Assembly (NCBI GenBank): GCA_916610825.1
Contig: OU744450.1
Span: forward strand, 3,870,578-3,934,577
From: Haliclystus octoradiatus
Lineage: Eukaryota > Cnidaria > Staurozoa > Stauromedusae > Haliclystidae
Reading direction: 5' to 3'
Length of the DNA stretch: 64,000 bases
The translations under genes were made by a program, and so were the position numbers. Each line of letters starts with the position of its first letter. The stretch's first letter is position 1. A model generated the notes under the pieces. It searched no databases. It saw nothing but the letters and a program-made list of their open reading frames with translations, and was not told the DNA's origin. Below, piece by piece: positions 11,729-24,443 of the stretch.

Positions 11729-12056
11729 CCCGGGCGGGGGGGGGGTAACTTCCATTGCGCTTCGTTAGGGTCGTTCAAATGGAACTTTGGCAGAATGACC
11801 ATAAAAATTTTCCACGGGCTGGAAAAGATACCCGAAATATATTTTTATGAATGACTGATTCAACCAAAACAAATGAAAAAAAAAAATTCTTAGGCAAAAT
11901 TTGTTTTGAACATTGCAAAAGCGTCAAAAGGATACCTCAAAAATTTTTCATGACTAAGCATACCCTAAACATTTTTTCTGGATTTTGAAAAAGGCACCCT
12001 TTAATATTAGGACGTCCCCGTATACCAAAAGTATGGAAGCTACCCCCTCCCCCGTC
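11729..12056 (-). repeat. CCCGGGGGGTAAC MITE, family B, near full copy, reverse orientation
   Basis: Reads as the reverse complement of 43960-44296. GGGGGGTAACTTCCATTGCG is at its left end and GACGTCCCCGTATACC near its right. The two copies lie head to head with 11526-11728 and make a large imperfect palindrome. Confidence 0.75.
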
Positions 12057-13411
12057 ACTGCTGTATGACTGTTATTTGGATTATATATTACTCAAGAAAA
12101 TCCCACCTAAAATGCTATCTTTTATACTATGAAGCTCAAGTTCTGTAGGCTAATTCACGCAAAGCAGCGGAGTATATTTTTTTAATTGATTATGATAGAC
12201 AATGAAGGTATGCTCGATTGTTATTACAAAAAATATTTTGTAGTAAATACAACGCAATTTTTTAAAACGTAATTATAATAATTATAATTATTGTAATTAT
12301 AATTCTAGCTTCTGTTTAAATTTGGATTCAAATTTTTATACAGTATACGATTAATTGACACCAAGACTGAGTTGGCTACCGTCAAATCATAATCAATAGA
12401 AAGAGGGTTTTCCTTTATATTGACTATATGCTCTAACAATGATGAGCTCATCGATTTAACTGTTATCGACTGTAGGTAATACACGAGAGCCTCGTTCTAA
12501 ATCTAATTGTAAACATTACTGTACTAATATTTTTTATGTTGTAATTAAGTTAGCTATGTTGGCAATATATGAATGTAAATGTGAATATAAATCTAACTAA
12601 TGATTATAATAAAAACGTAATATATCTGCATGATGGTTTTATATAATAATAAAGTTGGTAATAAAGAGTGTTAATTAATTGCACGAGGACGAAGTTAACA
12701 ATATATAGGGCCTACCGAGGTAGCTGAACCAATTGAAATGTATAATATTGAATATACACTACAGTGTATACAATATTATACAGTAGTTAATAATACTAAT
12801 TACTATTTAAACATGATTATCTGCTTCAATGTTAGAGACATCTCTTGATGACGATTACACTCAATTAATTTTATTGTTTATATATATATTGTAATTTCCG
12901 TCTTACATAATGATACCAACGTAGGATTTGTCTTTTATGATACCAACATTGTCTTTTATATATGCAGCAACATTCCCAATTATATTGAAATAATAAAAAT
13001 TGTTATGGATTGATGTCAACAAGTTGATTTGCACATATTAGAAACCGTAACTTATTTTTCATTGTTTAACGGTTATAAATTATAATTGTTACTTGACAGC
13101 CCTCCATGAATAATAGGGATTGGCGGGCCTTTGTTGTAGTCGAACATATAATACATTTAAACAGATTTTTATGTATTCGTCGTATGTACCGCAGTCAAGC
13201 CCAGACAATGTTATTTGAAGGAAAACTTTGAATTATTTGCCTCGCTATTTCCCTGGCATTTCCAGTGTTGTTGATTGTTCTGTTAATTGACGGGCATTCT
13301 CGTTCTCAAGTTATAATATGAGATATTAGGAAAACATCATGAGATAAGAGAATCATTTTTTGATGTTAAATTTTTACTTGTGAGTCCAGCGTTTGCGTTT
13401 GATGGTGGAAT

Positions 13412-16400
13412 ATGGAATATAACAATTTTGGATTTTTAGTTTATCTAATCTTATTTTGTTCGATCTGTATAAATGCAAGAAGACAACGTGGTAAGAAAAT
13501 GATTTATTATTATATTATATTAGATCCATTTCAGTATAAATTAATATTTAATGCAAGTATATTAAATTGACATAGCATCAAATAATAATTAAGGAATCAA
13601 AGATACATATTTTTATACCGTTACTTAAAATTTAAGTTCCATTTGATTGCAACCATCATAAAATTAACAAAATTGAAAAAAATAAATCCCAAAATTTATA
13701 GTTTTGAGCTTCAAATAGGAGAATACGAAAATGTGTACTATTTTAAGTTTATTTATTTGTAAATATCATACTCTCTGCTTTTTATATAATTATAGGAACA
13801 TAAAATTAAGCTTGTCTTATTTTTCTAACAAATTGATATGAAAAAGTTCAAATGATTTGCCATTAATTTACAAAAAGATTTTAAAATGCTGTATGATTGA
13901 GCACAGTATATTTTACCGCATCCAAAATGGGCAATAAATAATCCTATGTCCATGGCTTTAAATTTATATACTGTAATACTCGATGAGGTAATGGACTAAC
14001 AAGGTTTAGGCCTGGGTTATATGGACGCACCGAACTCAATTCGAATTAGGTGCGACACCGAATTGCATTAAATTCTCATTTGGGGTTATACAGACGAACC
14101 GAATGTCGACGATCTTTAAAAACTGGCCAAAATGTCACGTGATAGGAAGTAGTTTTCTTGGAATTATACCGCATGGTTTGAAACCAGAGTGTTTTGTTTG
14201 CATTATTTTTCATTTTCAGCGATTTTTCCGCTCTATTTTGCCTATCTATAGTTTGAAACTTGTATGAACTATTAATCTCACAGGTTTTCAAGCATTTTTA
14301 TAGGAGACAGTTTTTGTTCCATCAAGGCATAGTACTCAGAGCAAATTAAATGCAAATTTTCATTATAATAACATATTATGATAAAAGCGACCCCAATTCT
14401 AGTGCTGATGCATTGTGATTGACTAAAATAAAACGTTTTTAAAATGTTTTAAATCATGATTTTGGAAAACATCAGCTTCAATGTCAGCCATCTTTCAATC
14501 ATATAAACAAGTCACCATAACAACATCCCAAAAGCGATGTTCTTTCTATCGTATTGCCATGGAAACATCCTTTAAAATAATTTATGATTTGCACATCCCC
14601 CGGTTTATTGCCATATAAGGTTGATATAGGAGCTCAGTCACGGCACCGTGAGTCGAATGTATTTAGTTCGGTGCGATGATAGCTCGCTCGTGTAACGCGG
14701 CGATGAATTTAATTCATGGAGAAGAGCTCCGCACGTCAAGCCTTGACGTGTGGAGCTAGCTTGACGCATTTAATGTTTTTTGAGGAATGTTGATGAACCG
14801 AATGATGTTATACGAAGCGCGCTATCATGAGATTTAATTCGAATGAATGAATCAATTGAGTTCGGTGCGTCCATATAACCCAGGCCTTACTTAATCAAGG
14901 TCATCAAATAAATTATTGAGTGTTTATTTTTATACCAGTACTTAGTATGTATTAATGTAATTTATTTCAGAATGTTCTCCTTTGAAACCCTAAATTCCTT
15001 TGATAAAATGAAATTAAATTGAAAATTGGCAAATTCTATATGCTATATGCTATATAATCCAAAATTGTTTTTATCCATTTAGGTGGGTCTGCCATACAGC
15101 CCACGCCGGTGATTCCACCATCACCTAACAATCAAGATGAAAAGCTAGTATTTCCAATCAATGGTTACTTCAAACGTTATTTATTGGACTCCAATGGAGA
15201 TTGCTCAAAACAACTTGACGCAGATGCCTTACTTCAGAATGAGGCTATGAATTTCTGTATCAAGAAAGTAAACGAACAGGCCATTTTTCCACATATGACG
15301 TTAAAAAGTAATATTATTGATGAATGTAATACTGAAAAAAGGAAAAGTAATTTGAAAAATTCAACATTCGCATTGTCAATACGTGAAGGATCGACAATAA
15401 TGAGAGATGCTTATTGCAAACAAGATATTCAAGAAATTGAAATATTGATTGGTTCCAATTTACATAGAAGCACGAGAAAATCCTATTTGACAACATCATC
15501 ACGTCTTGAACATGAATTAAAAATTTTTATTGAAATGTTTAAATCGTTAAAGATTAAGTCTATCAATTTAATATATTCTCATGTTGATCAAAATTGGTTA
15601 CGTTACGCTAAACTTGCACGTCATACGTTAGAAGAGAATGACGTATGCGTTACAATGTCTTCAACAAGCGATCCTGACGAATTATTTAAAAATATGATAG
15701 TGGATGGCCGTGTAATATTAATATTAGCTAATGATAATGATATTAGAATGTTATTATCATCTTGTCCTTATCAAATACCTTTGAAGAATACATTATGGTT
15801 TGCTGGTTCAACGTGGGGAACTCGACGTTCAATGTTGAATCTTATACCAAATAACTGTGTCAGCTCTGTGTTAACAATAGGTCCTAAAGAATTTCTTTTA
15901 CCAGGATTTTACGATTACATCGAACATAAATGGCAAATGGAAATGAATAAAATGTCAAAAGATATATATCAAGGTTTTTTGAATCAATATTATGCTAAAA
16001 GTGGTATCAGCGATTCACTTCAACCTGTTGTCACATCTGTATATGCTTATGCGCATGCGTTGAACTACATCATTGATAAATTATGTAAAACTTCCAACTA
16101 TACTTCAACATGCATTAAAAGTGCATTATCTCATCAAAGTTGTCTTCGTGCCATGGTTAAATATATTAAATCCGATCGTAAGATTAATCCGATTTACAAA
16201 CCAAATGATTATTGGATTTATTATGTAGAAGAAACTATGAGTAAATATATAACACTTGGTAAATGGTATGATAGATTTCCAGTTAAAGCTCTATTGAATA
16301 ACAATACGTCTGTTAATGATAATACAGCATGGTATGATAAATTATCTACCCACTTATCATCTTATAAATCCACGACTGGAATATCAAAACGTATAAAATC

Positions 16401-17799
16401 GTATTTTAAAAATCAAAATCTCCTTGATCAATCACAATGTCAGCCATCATGTAACTATGGTTACATCAAAGTATATTTAAGCACAACAAATTGTTGTTGG
16501 AAATGTCAACTATGTCCAAATAATGAAATTACAGTAAACAATACGTGTATATCTTGTTTACATGGTTTTACATTTTCAGAAGATAAGACTTCATGTTATG
16601 AATTACAAACACAATTTATTGAATTTCAAGATCCAGGAATGGCTGCATTGTCTACATGTGGTTTAATAGGATTAATGTTGACTTGGTTTGTTTTTGGTGT
16701 TTTCGCAAGTCACAGTCAAACACGTACAGTGAAGTCATTTAGTAAAGAACTCAGTTATATTATTCTTGTTGGTGTAGGTCTATCGTTTGCTGTACCAGCT
16801 ATATATTTCTTACGTCCATCCACGTATGTATGTGGATTTCAACGCGCATACCTTGGTTTCTCTTTCACGTGTTGCTACTCAGCTTTATTATGGAAAACCC
16901 ATCGTATCGAGCGTGTTTTTCGTGCATCTTTGAAATATAATACGAATCCAGCATTTACAAGTACAAAAGCACAAATATATTTAACATCTGGACTTGTTGC
17001 ATTTCAATTAATCTTCTGTTTAATATTAAATGTTATTAAACCTTCACATGCCATTAAACTTGTCAGTGAAAACAAGGATTATGCGTATCAAGCGTGTAGT
17101 AATCGTGGATACAACGTGTTACTCGATTTAAGCGTGCCATTATGTCTTATAATTACATGTACATATCTTGGTTACAAAAATCGTCATCTCCCTAAAGCTT
17201 ATAATGATTCAAAACAAATATGCTTTACAATGTATATTACATGTTTATTATGGGCTGTTTTTATACCTGTATATTTATTAATGACATCTGCTAATCCTTA
17301 TTGGTCACCCTATTTAATGTGTGGAGTATCACAACTTGTTGGTATGGTTACATTGATTGGTATATTTCATTGTCGTGTTTATATTTTGTTAACTGTAAAG
17401 ACATTTATGTTGGATCGTAATATGAATGCTTTTACTGGTTTTGGAAATTTTCGTCACCGTTCAGATACCGCAAGTCAAACTAATATCGTTGCCAATGTTG
17501 GATGTGATACTGGGTGTGACACTATTTGTCAAGTTATTGGTAATGACCAAATTGATTTGAAAAAATTTCAAGATGCATTATGCCGTGAATGTTATGTCTC
17601 TTCAATTAAATTTATGGGTCGTGGTGATGTCGGTGTTGATCAAGAAGACGATCGAAGATTTAGTACAATTGTAACATCAATTTCAAAATTATTTTATACT
17701 AACGAAGATCAAAACGTTATTTTTTATAATAATAATATTACTGTACAAACAGCTGTTGAAACATTTGCTAGTACAATTAACGAGCATAAATTTGCATAA
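13412..17799 (+). CDS. Class C (metabotropic glutamate-like) GPCR 1, two exons
   Basis: Exon one, 13412-13490, encodes a signal peptide (MEYNNFGFLVYLILFCSICI). A phase-1 GT-AG intron joins it to 15083-17799, giving 931 residues. An mGluR-type extracellular bilobed domain (about 35-470) contains GSTWGTRRS, at the place of the GSD-W segment of mGluRs. A nine-cysteine domain (about 478-540, CQPSCNYGY...NCCWKCQLC) follows. Then come seven membrane spans (about 546-800) with KELSYIILVG, RHLPKAYNDSKQICFTMY and LLWAVFIPVYL, all class C hallmarks. The tail is about 110 residues. It should be a surface receptor that signals through G proteins. The Asp that holds the amino-acid ligand in mGluRs appears to be Ser here, so the ligand is unknown. 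A 971-codon neighbour downstream is its paralogue. The intron holds an 878-bp MITE. Confidence 0.9.
14009..14886. mobile_element. PIF/Harbinger-type MITE, 878 bp, in GPCR 1 intron
   Basis: The terminal inverted repeats start GGCCTGGGTTATATGGACGC and continue through ACCGAACTCAATT. A TTA target duplication lies at 14006-14008 and 14887-14889. It is non-coding. The ends differ from those of the 8206 element, so it is a second PIF/Harbinger-like family. Confidence 0.8.
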
Positions 17800-18952
17800 A
17801 TCATACTTCTATTGGATCACAGTGTCTTTGTATACTCACAATTATTACTAAAACTATTTATCTAATATATATATTATTTAGAAAATATCATCAATTATCA
17901 TTCGTTGACGTGTTTCAATGACATTATCATTGGAATCTAATAATTTGTAATCATTGTTATGTATAATCGTTAGAAATATTAACCTGTCAAATATTCTTAT
18001 GAATATTATAATTCAATAATATTTATTAATTTGAATTTCGAATATGACTAACCATACCTCTATAATAGTTCGTGATTATAGTTTACAACATCCTCCTTTC
18101 TCTCGCAGTGTTTACTGCAGTCTCGTGAATACTTAGTTACTCTATCTTAAAATGTTTACAATTACTTACTGAAAAATGAATAAATACCAAAATTAATATA
18201 TGGAGATGCCTTGCACTCTGCTAAATTTGTAAGCCCTGTGTTAACCTCAACTTTATTTGATCCTTGTGCGTCGATTGGAGGGCAATCAAGCTATATACAT
18301 AGCAGGGTATTAATTGCCATCAATCAATGATACATATATATATTTTAACTATATTATAATCAGTACAATATAACAGAGTACAACAACAACAAAGATATAC
18401 ATCAGCTCTACGGAAGCACTGGAATCGAAAGAACTTCGGCAGTAACTCTTATTTAACATATTTCGTAAAAAATAGCAATAGGAATTTCAGCTCCATTCCA
18501 GTATTACAGACTATTGCCAAATTGTTTCTATGTAAAGTGAAAAGTTGGTATAGCCCCCACGTCGGGGACGCCAGTCCCCTCGTCGGGGAAATCCTGGTGC
18601 CACCCCTAAATTATAGGCATTGCACCAGAGGGTGCTACAGCGGTGGATTCCATTATACATCTTCCGTCGAGGAAGAGAATTTCGAACGTCGGGAAATTTT
18701 TCATAGTTTTTGAGCGTTTGGGGCGTTTTCGAAAACATTTTTTTGTAAATCATCCCTAGCCGGAAAAGCTAGCCCCTTTGCCGGAGAAATATTACATTTC
18801 TGGCGTGCAATAACAATATAGTTATATCCACATCCACGAACTAAATATGTGCCCCATATAGAGGGTCGATAGAGCTGTTGAGGAACCAAAATAATATAAA
18901 CCTCAAGATGAACCATCCCACATGTATCTTGAACTGTAGAGTGTCCCATGTT
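17800..18952. other. Intergenic region downstream of GPCR 1
   Basis: No gene is seen. AATAAA occurs at 18180 and could serve GPCR 1. At 18550-18770 there are CCCCACGTCGGGGA-type short palindromes and a CCGGAAAAGCTAGCCCCTTT motif; a weaker relative lies near 9310-9380. These are repeat remnants of unknown family. Confidence 0.45.
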
Positions 18953-20842
18953 TACGGTGGCCCACAACTGCCACTTACAACAACTTCACTTGCCTGCCAC
19001 ATTAACTTCACTTGCCTGCCACATTAACTTTACTTGCCTGCCACAATAAGAAAATCATGCAGCATTAACTTTACTTGCCTGCCACAATAAGAAAATCATG
19101 CAGCATTAACTTTACTTGCCTGCCACAACAAAAACATGAATTACAACAACTTCACTTGCCTGCCGCATTAAGAACTTACATTACAACAACTTCACTTGCC
19201 TGCCACATTAAAAACTTACATTACGGAAGTGCTGCATTTATTACGGAAGTATATTCTTCCACGCGTCCGTTTGAAAACGAGATGCTGTGAAGAAATTTTC
19301 TATTCTGAGCCTCGGAATTCGGATAAAAAACATGGCCGCTGATTGTCTATTATTTTAGTCGATGCAGTTTTCTGTATTTAATAAACTGTGACTGAATGTT
19401 ATAACAACTCAAAGATAATCAATAACAACCAGGTAAAGCCATCATCTGTTTAATCGCCTAGGAACTTGCATGTTTTTTTTGTTATAATTGCAAATCAGTG
19501 AAGACAGACAGTGAAGCATAAATTAATCAGATTATCCTGTTATCCATGTAGGCTAGACTTTGTATAATGTACATCCACCCTCTCCCTGATCAACTGCTGT
19601 TAATATGCTTGCAGATGACTATTTACATTCACATTGATACACTAGTTTGTCATTATTAGGGCTCCGTAGTGCAGAGAACAGTCCCATTATTTCATGATTA
19701 TATATTCATAAGAAAATATATAGTACATTCACGGCCAAGTGTTACACGTTCTTGTATTGGGAATAATCAATTAATTAACATGGCAATATGTATGAACTGA
19801 TAATGACTAATAATTTATTATTTCAAAGTTAATAAGTGTATACAAGTCACTTGTTGCAATTATTCAATACCAATTTAATATAATTTTTTGTAAGACTTGG
19901 TAAATATAACAATCAAATCAAGCTATTCGGCACGAAGGAATCTTGTAATGGCCGAGTTTGCCAATGGACTCATACAATTTGGGCAGCTTGATGATTTGAA
20001 ACCGAAGAAAGAAAGCTTGAAATCACTGTTTGGTTTGTACTGCCAAAAGTGAACTATCACAAATAAAAATATATAAATTATGGCCTACCAAATGCCTGTG
20101 CATTGAAGTATGCTGTCACAAAAATATCTTTGAATTGATTGTATGTTTTTCATATGCTGTAGTTGCAACGATATGGGCTTTTCACAGGCGCTGACCAGTG
20201 GGTAGCATATTGTATGGGCCGTATCTCCTGTACAGTCATGATTGAAACTGACCATGATGCTCTGAGATGTTTTGTTCCGTGGGACGTGCCGTGTTCCTGT
20301 CACCCATCCCAATAGTCCTGCTGATGTGGCTTCTACAGTTACCGTTTTTTGTTCTTATTCTGAAGTGTCAACATCCATTGGCTCAGATTCTGCTGCCGGT
20401 GTGTCTTCGTAAACATATGCAACTTGTCTCGATGGTATACTGCAGACTCCTCCAATGTACGTTTTGTAGATACAGGAGAAGGAGATGAATAACATGGTTG
20501 CAGAATAGATAATATGTAAATGACAGTTGGCTCAAATTGATTGTTCCCTTTTTGGCAGTAGAAACAGTGGTTTGAATCTTTCTTTCTTCGGTTTCAGATC
20601 ATCAAGCAATTTGGGCATTGTGTGAGTCCCTTGGCAAACTCAGCCATCACCTTCGTGCCGAAAAGCTTGATTTAATCGTTTCCGCTATCGCCTTCTTGTT
20701 CGATTTTGCTATGACTCCCTATGCTCCATTATTTCATCAATTCTGTTCTTCATATCATCCATTATCTCACTAAGAATTTGTTTTTCTTTCTCTGCCAGGG
20801 CTTCGTCATCACCATCTGTCACTGGACATGGCTCGAAAATAC
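18953..20842 (+). repeat. Left inverted arm of the 18953-24460 transposon
   Basis: This arm carries the terminal 20 bp, a CTTGCCTGCCAC minisatellite, about 0.7 kb of non-coding DNA and the C-terminal two thirds of the HECT frame (minus strand). Homology with the right arm stops at GGCTCGAAAAT near 20842. That boundary lies inside the HECT coding sequence. Confidence 0.85.
18970..19215 (+). repeat. Subterminal minisatellite, CTTGCCTGCCAC units (left arm)
   Basis: About eight units of ACTTYACTTGCCTGCCACA with spacers such as ATAAGAAAATCATGCAGCAT. Some units share a longer higher-order period of about 40 bp. Subterminal arrays of this type often bind transposase. Confidence 0.75.
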
Positions 20843-21180
20843 AGTTATATGCTACATCGTCCATGAACTGCTCCGGTGGACCACCATGTGCAAGACAAAC
20901 TGCCACAACTTCTCCACACGTCTGATAGGTTCTATTACTGAATGTATGTCATCGAGAAGAATGGTATTTTAAAGAGCTCTTCTCTGATTTTTAATATACA
21001 AGAGCTCATGAACTCTTTGCCCATGGCTCCTTGATCAATGCCAGCTTCACCAAAATACTTGACAGCCTTGACAGTGATTCCTTGCTCTTGGAAAGGAGGC
21101 TAGTTGTAGACATCCATACAAACAAACAAACTGCCAATGTCGAGCTGAATGTTATGTCACGTCATGGGGGAACGCACCGT
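20085..21180 (-). pseudogene. HECT-type E3 ubiquitin ligase domain (G2E3-like), transposon-borne, decayed
   Basis: Read on the minus strand from 21180. FGEAGIDQGAMGKEFMS matches the start of HECT domains (IDQG/DEGG...EFF). It is followed by TCGEVVAVCLAHGGPPEQFM, as in HECT N-lobes (CG...A.S.AQGGP). Then come EIMEHRES...DDLKPKK and, at the end, MGWVTGTRHVPRN...CYPLVSACEKPI with a terminal GIW. That tail resembles the C-lobe of G2E3-like ligases, which transfer ubiquitin through a cysteine. The frame has a stop (VYN then stop near 21080) and shifts, so it is a remnant. It follows the integrase on the same strand, which suggests both were genes of one element. Confidence 0.7.
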
Positions 21181-21445
21181 AATTACTGATCATTCACTAG
21201 AAAAATTTGCTCCGCGCCCTAAATATTTCGAGCTTCGCTATCAAGTCACAAAAAGTTTTTAAAAAGATGAAATCAAACCTCTGAATCTTTATGTATGATT
21301 ATCCGAAAAGTTATCTACTTTGATATTTTTTGGAATTCAAAGGATTTGTATCCTAGTCCAGCTGCTCCTGATCCTTACATAAAATACAACAGCAACAACT
21401 ATACTTACGAGAATTAATCACAAAATAGTTTGGCCTCAAGTTATT

Positions 21446-21545
21446 TTGGGAGCAATATTTAGTCTGTGGTATCTCTCACCTGGAAATGGACCCAAAAAAA
21501 TGACACGTCCCAGTATGGCCATCATTTGGGGGTTACCCTGCGTGT
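21446..21545 (+). repeat. Fragment of CCCGGGGGGTAAC family A inside the transposon loop
   Basis: CCTGGAAATGGACCCAAAAA and GACACGTCCCAGTATGGCCA match the 3' third of the elements at 30508, 46186 and 50919, with GGGGGTTACC at the end. Confidence 0.55.
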
Positions 21546-21906
21546 ACGTAGTATATGATAAGCACATCACATTACAACGAAACAGTAGTCTTACACATAG
21601 AGTATATACTGTACTTGATATTTTGAATATATTTCATTTTTGGGTTATAAATATTGAATTTATAGAGGGTAGCAAAATTAAATTTTTTAAATTGTATATT
21701 AAATTTATATGACTGGTGATCCGATGATGAGAAAATGTGTAGTGGTCATTACTTTAATTAATTGCAAGTCTATATTCATATGAATTGTATTGCTTCACAG
21801 TCTCAGTTTTTAGTAAAATTTATACCGACTATAAATCTATAAATGCTATTGCAAATTTATTTAGAAATCTTAAACAATATATAAATTGATTGAATGATGA
21901 GGAATA

Positions 21907-22560
21907 CTACCCGTCATTTCTGGCGAATCCCATTAACTTTTTGTATAATTCCAATCCTGTTTTCCAATCATGGGCAGAGTTCTCCTGGCTTTCGTTCATT
22001 GCATAAGTAAAATACTCTTCATATTCATCCTCTTGAAGCGGCTCCAGTACCTGGTTTTAACAAAAAGCAATGTTATCGATACTCGGATACTCTTTGGCAG
22101 TCCACCTGATTGCTCAGGAAGATTGTACGATGCATCAGGTCTGCCAGCAATAGTTTGATACTTGGAATGTCTTATGTAATGCGTATTCCAATGTGGCTGT
22201 ATCAGCTGGCTTGCATGTCATCAGCTCTGTTATATATGTCTTGCTCTTCAAGATCCGTAAAGAAATTGATCCACTGTACTCTTGCAGCAATACCATTTTC
22301 TGTTCCCGAATCTGTTAACTTCATTGGAGTACACCTAACCTTTTGATTGCATCTAGGTAAAACTGTGCTACAACTTGCGGTGAATTGTTGGATCGTGTGA
22401 CGTTAAGCCATAACACCTTCCTGCTCCAGCCATCAATACAACCATGGATAGGAAACCCAAAAGGTTTTAATTTATCATAATCATCACAGTGCCAGGCATA
22501 GTTTGGGCCAGGGCTGGTATATACTCGTCGCTTGAGCTCATGCGCCCTCCTAAGTGAGGT
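21907..22560 (-). pseudogene. DDE integrase-core transposase remnant
   Basis: The minus strand reads RRVYTSPGPNYAWHCDDYDK, then FPIHGCIDGWSRKVLWL. This is the first catalytic Asp region of the integrase-core family common in animal DNA transposons. MKLTDSGTENGIAARVQ follows in a shifted frame and holds the second Asp. The glutamate region is degraded (KYQTIAGRPD). A C-terminal block, MNESQENSAHDWKTGLELYK, ends at a TAG at 21909-21907. The N-terminus is missing because the inverted arm starts at once upstream. At least two frame breaks make it inactive. Confidence 0.75.
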
Positions 22561-22562
22561 GC

Positions 22563-23329
22563 TATTTTCGAGCCATTTCCAGTGACAGAAGTTGATGACA
22601 AAGCCCTGGCAGAGAAAGAAAAACAAATTCTTAGTGAGATAATGGATGATATGAAGAACAGAATGGATGAAATAATGGAGCATGGCTACACATGAGTCAT
22701 AGCAGAATCGAATAAGAAGGCGATAGCGGAAACGATCAAATCAAGCTTTTCGGCACGAAGGAGTCTGGTGATGGCTGAGTTTGTCAAGGGACTCACACAA
22801 TTTGGGCTGCTTGATGATCTGAAACCGAAGAAGAAAGATTCAAATCACTGTTTCTACTCCCAAAAGGGAACGATTAATTTGAGCCATCTGTCATTTACAT
22901 ATTATCTATTCTGCAACCATGTTATTCATCTCCTTCTCCTGTATCTACAAAACGTACATTGGAGGAGTCTGCAGTATACCATCGAGACAAGTTGCATATG
23001 TTTACGAAGACACACCGGCAGCAGAATCTGAGCCAATGGATGTTGACACTTCAGAATCAGAACAAAAAACGGTAACTGTAGAAGCCACATCAGCAGGACT
23101 ATTGGGATGGGTGACAGGAACACAGCACGTCCCACGGAACAAAACATCTCAGAGCATCATGGTCAGTTTCAATCATGACTGTACAGGAGATACGGCTCAT
23201 ATAATATGCCATCCACTGGTCAGCGCCTGTGAAAAGCCCATATCGTTGCAACTACAGCATATGAAAAACATACAATCAATTCAAAGATATTTTTGTGACA
23301 GCATACTTCAATGCACAGGCATTTGGTAG
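22563..23329 (+). pseudogene. Inverted duplicate of the HECT C-terminal part
   Basis: The plus strand of the right arm encodes ALAEKEKQILSEIMDDMKNR, then MAEFVKGLTQFGLLDDLKPK, and in another frame LLGWVTGTQHVPRN...ICHPLVSACEKPI and GIW. It lacks the HECT start because the arm begins inside the gene. It has a stop after EIMEHGYT and one frame change. Confidence 0.7.
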
Positions 23330-24197
23330 GCCATAATGTATATATTTTTATTTGTGATAGTTCACTTTTGGCAGTACAAACCAAACAGTGATTTCAAGCT
23401 TTCTTTCTTCGGTTTCAAATCATCAAGCTGCCCAAATTGTATGAGTCCATTGGCAAACTCGGCCATTACAAGATTCCTTCGTGCCGAATAGCTTGATTTG
23501 ATTGTTATATTTACCAAGTCTTACAAAAAATTATATTAAATTGGTATTGAATAATTGCAACAAGTGACTTGTATACACTTATTAACTTTGAAATAATAAA
23601 TTATTAGTCATTATCAGTTCATACATATTACCATGTTAATTAATTGATTATTCCAATACAAGAACGTGTAACACTTGGCCGTGAATGTACTATATATTTT
23701 CTTATGAATATATAATCATGAAATAATGGGACTGTTCTCTGCACTACGGAGCCCTAATAATGACAAACTAGTGTATCAATGTGAATGTAAATAGTCATCT
23801 GCAAGCATATTAACAGCAGTTGATCAGGGAGAGGGTGGATGTACATTATACAAAGTCTAGCCTACATGGATAACAGGATAATCTGATTAATTTATGCTTC
23901 ACTGTCTGTCTTCACTGATTTGCAATTATAACAAAAAAAACATGCAAGTTCCTAGGCGATTAAACAGATGATGGCTTTACCTGGTTGTTATTGATTATCT
24001 TTGAGTTGTTATAACATTCAGTCACAGTTTATTAAATACAGAAAACTGCATCGACTAAAATAATAGACAATCAGCGGCCATGTTTTTTATCCGAATTCCG
24101 AGGCTCAGAATAGAAAATTTCTTCACAGCATCTCGTTTTCAAACGGACGCGTGGAAGAATATACTTCCGTAATAAATGCAGCACTTCCGTAATGTAA

Positions 24198-24443
24198 GTT
24201 TTTAATGTGGCAGGCAAGTGAAGTTGTTGTAATGTAAGTTCTTAATGCTGCAGGCAAGTGAAGTTGTTGTAATTCATGTTTTTGTTGTGGCAGGCAAGTA
24301 AAGTTAATGCTGCATGATTTTCTTATTGTGGCAGGCAAGTAAAGTTAATGCTGCATGATTTTCTTATTGTGGCAGGCAAGTAAAGTTAATGTGGCAGGCA
24401 AGTGAAGTTAATGTGGCAGGCAAGTGAAGTTGTTGTAAGTGGC
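24198..24443 (-). repeat. Subterminal minisatellite (right arm mirror)
   Basis: Inverted counterpart of the left array, read as GTGGCAGGCAAGTGAAGTTR units. The unit order and higher-order spacing are preserved, so the array was copied with the arm. Confidence 0.75.

Larger units (their letters stand above)
9480..13411. other. Intergenic region between MED15 and class C GPCR 1
   Basis: About 3.9 kb with no gene I can support. A 102-codon open frame at 9856-10164 matches no family I recognise and has no splice or conservation support. MITEs occupy 10881-11216 and 11526-12056. The rest is AT-rich sequence. Two partial copies of a TTTCACAACATCGAAGRGAAC motif lie at 10630-10800. Confidence 0.5.

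Noticed and set aside
15109-15111. Start of GPCR 1 at the GTG at 15109
   Set aside because: It is an internal codon of exon two; the ATG at 13412 with a signal peptide and a phase-matched intron explains the reading frame.
22321-22683. 120-residue frame starting MLHYFIHSVLH as one protein
   Set aside because: Its first third is the antisense of the HECT arm; only the part after 22562 is integrase-like.
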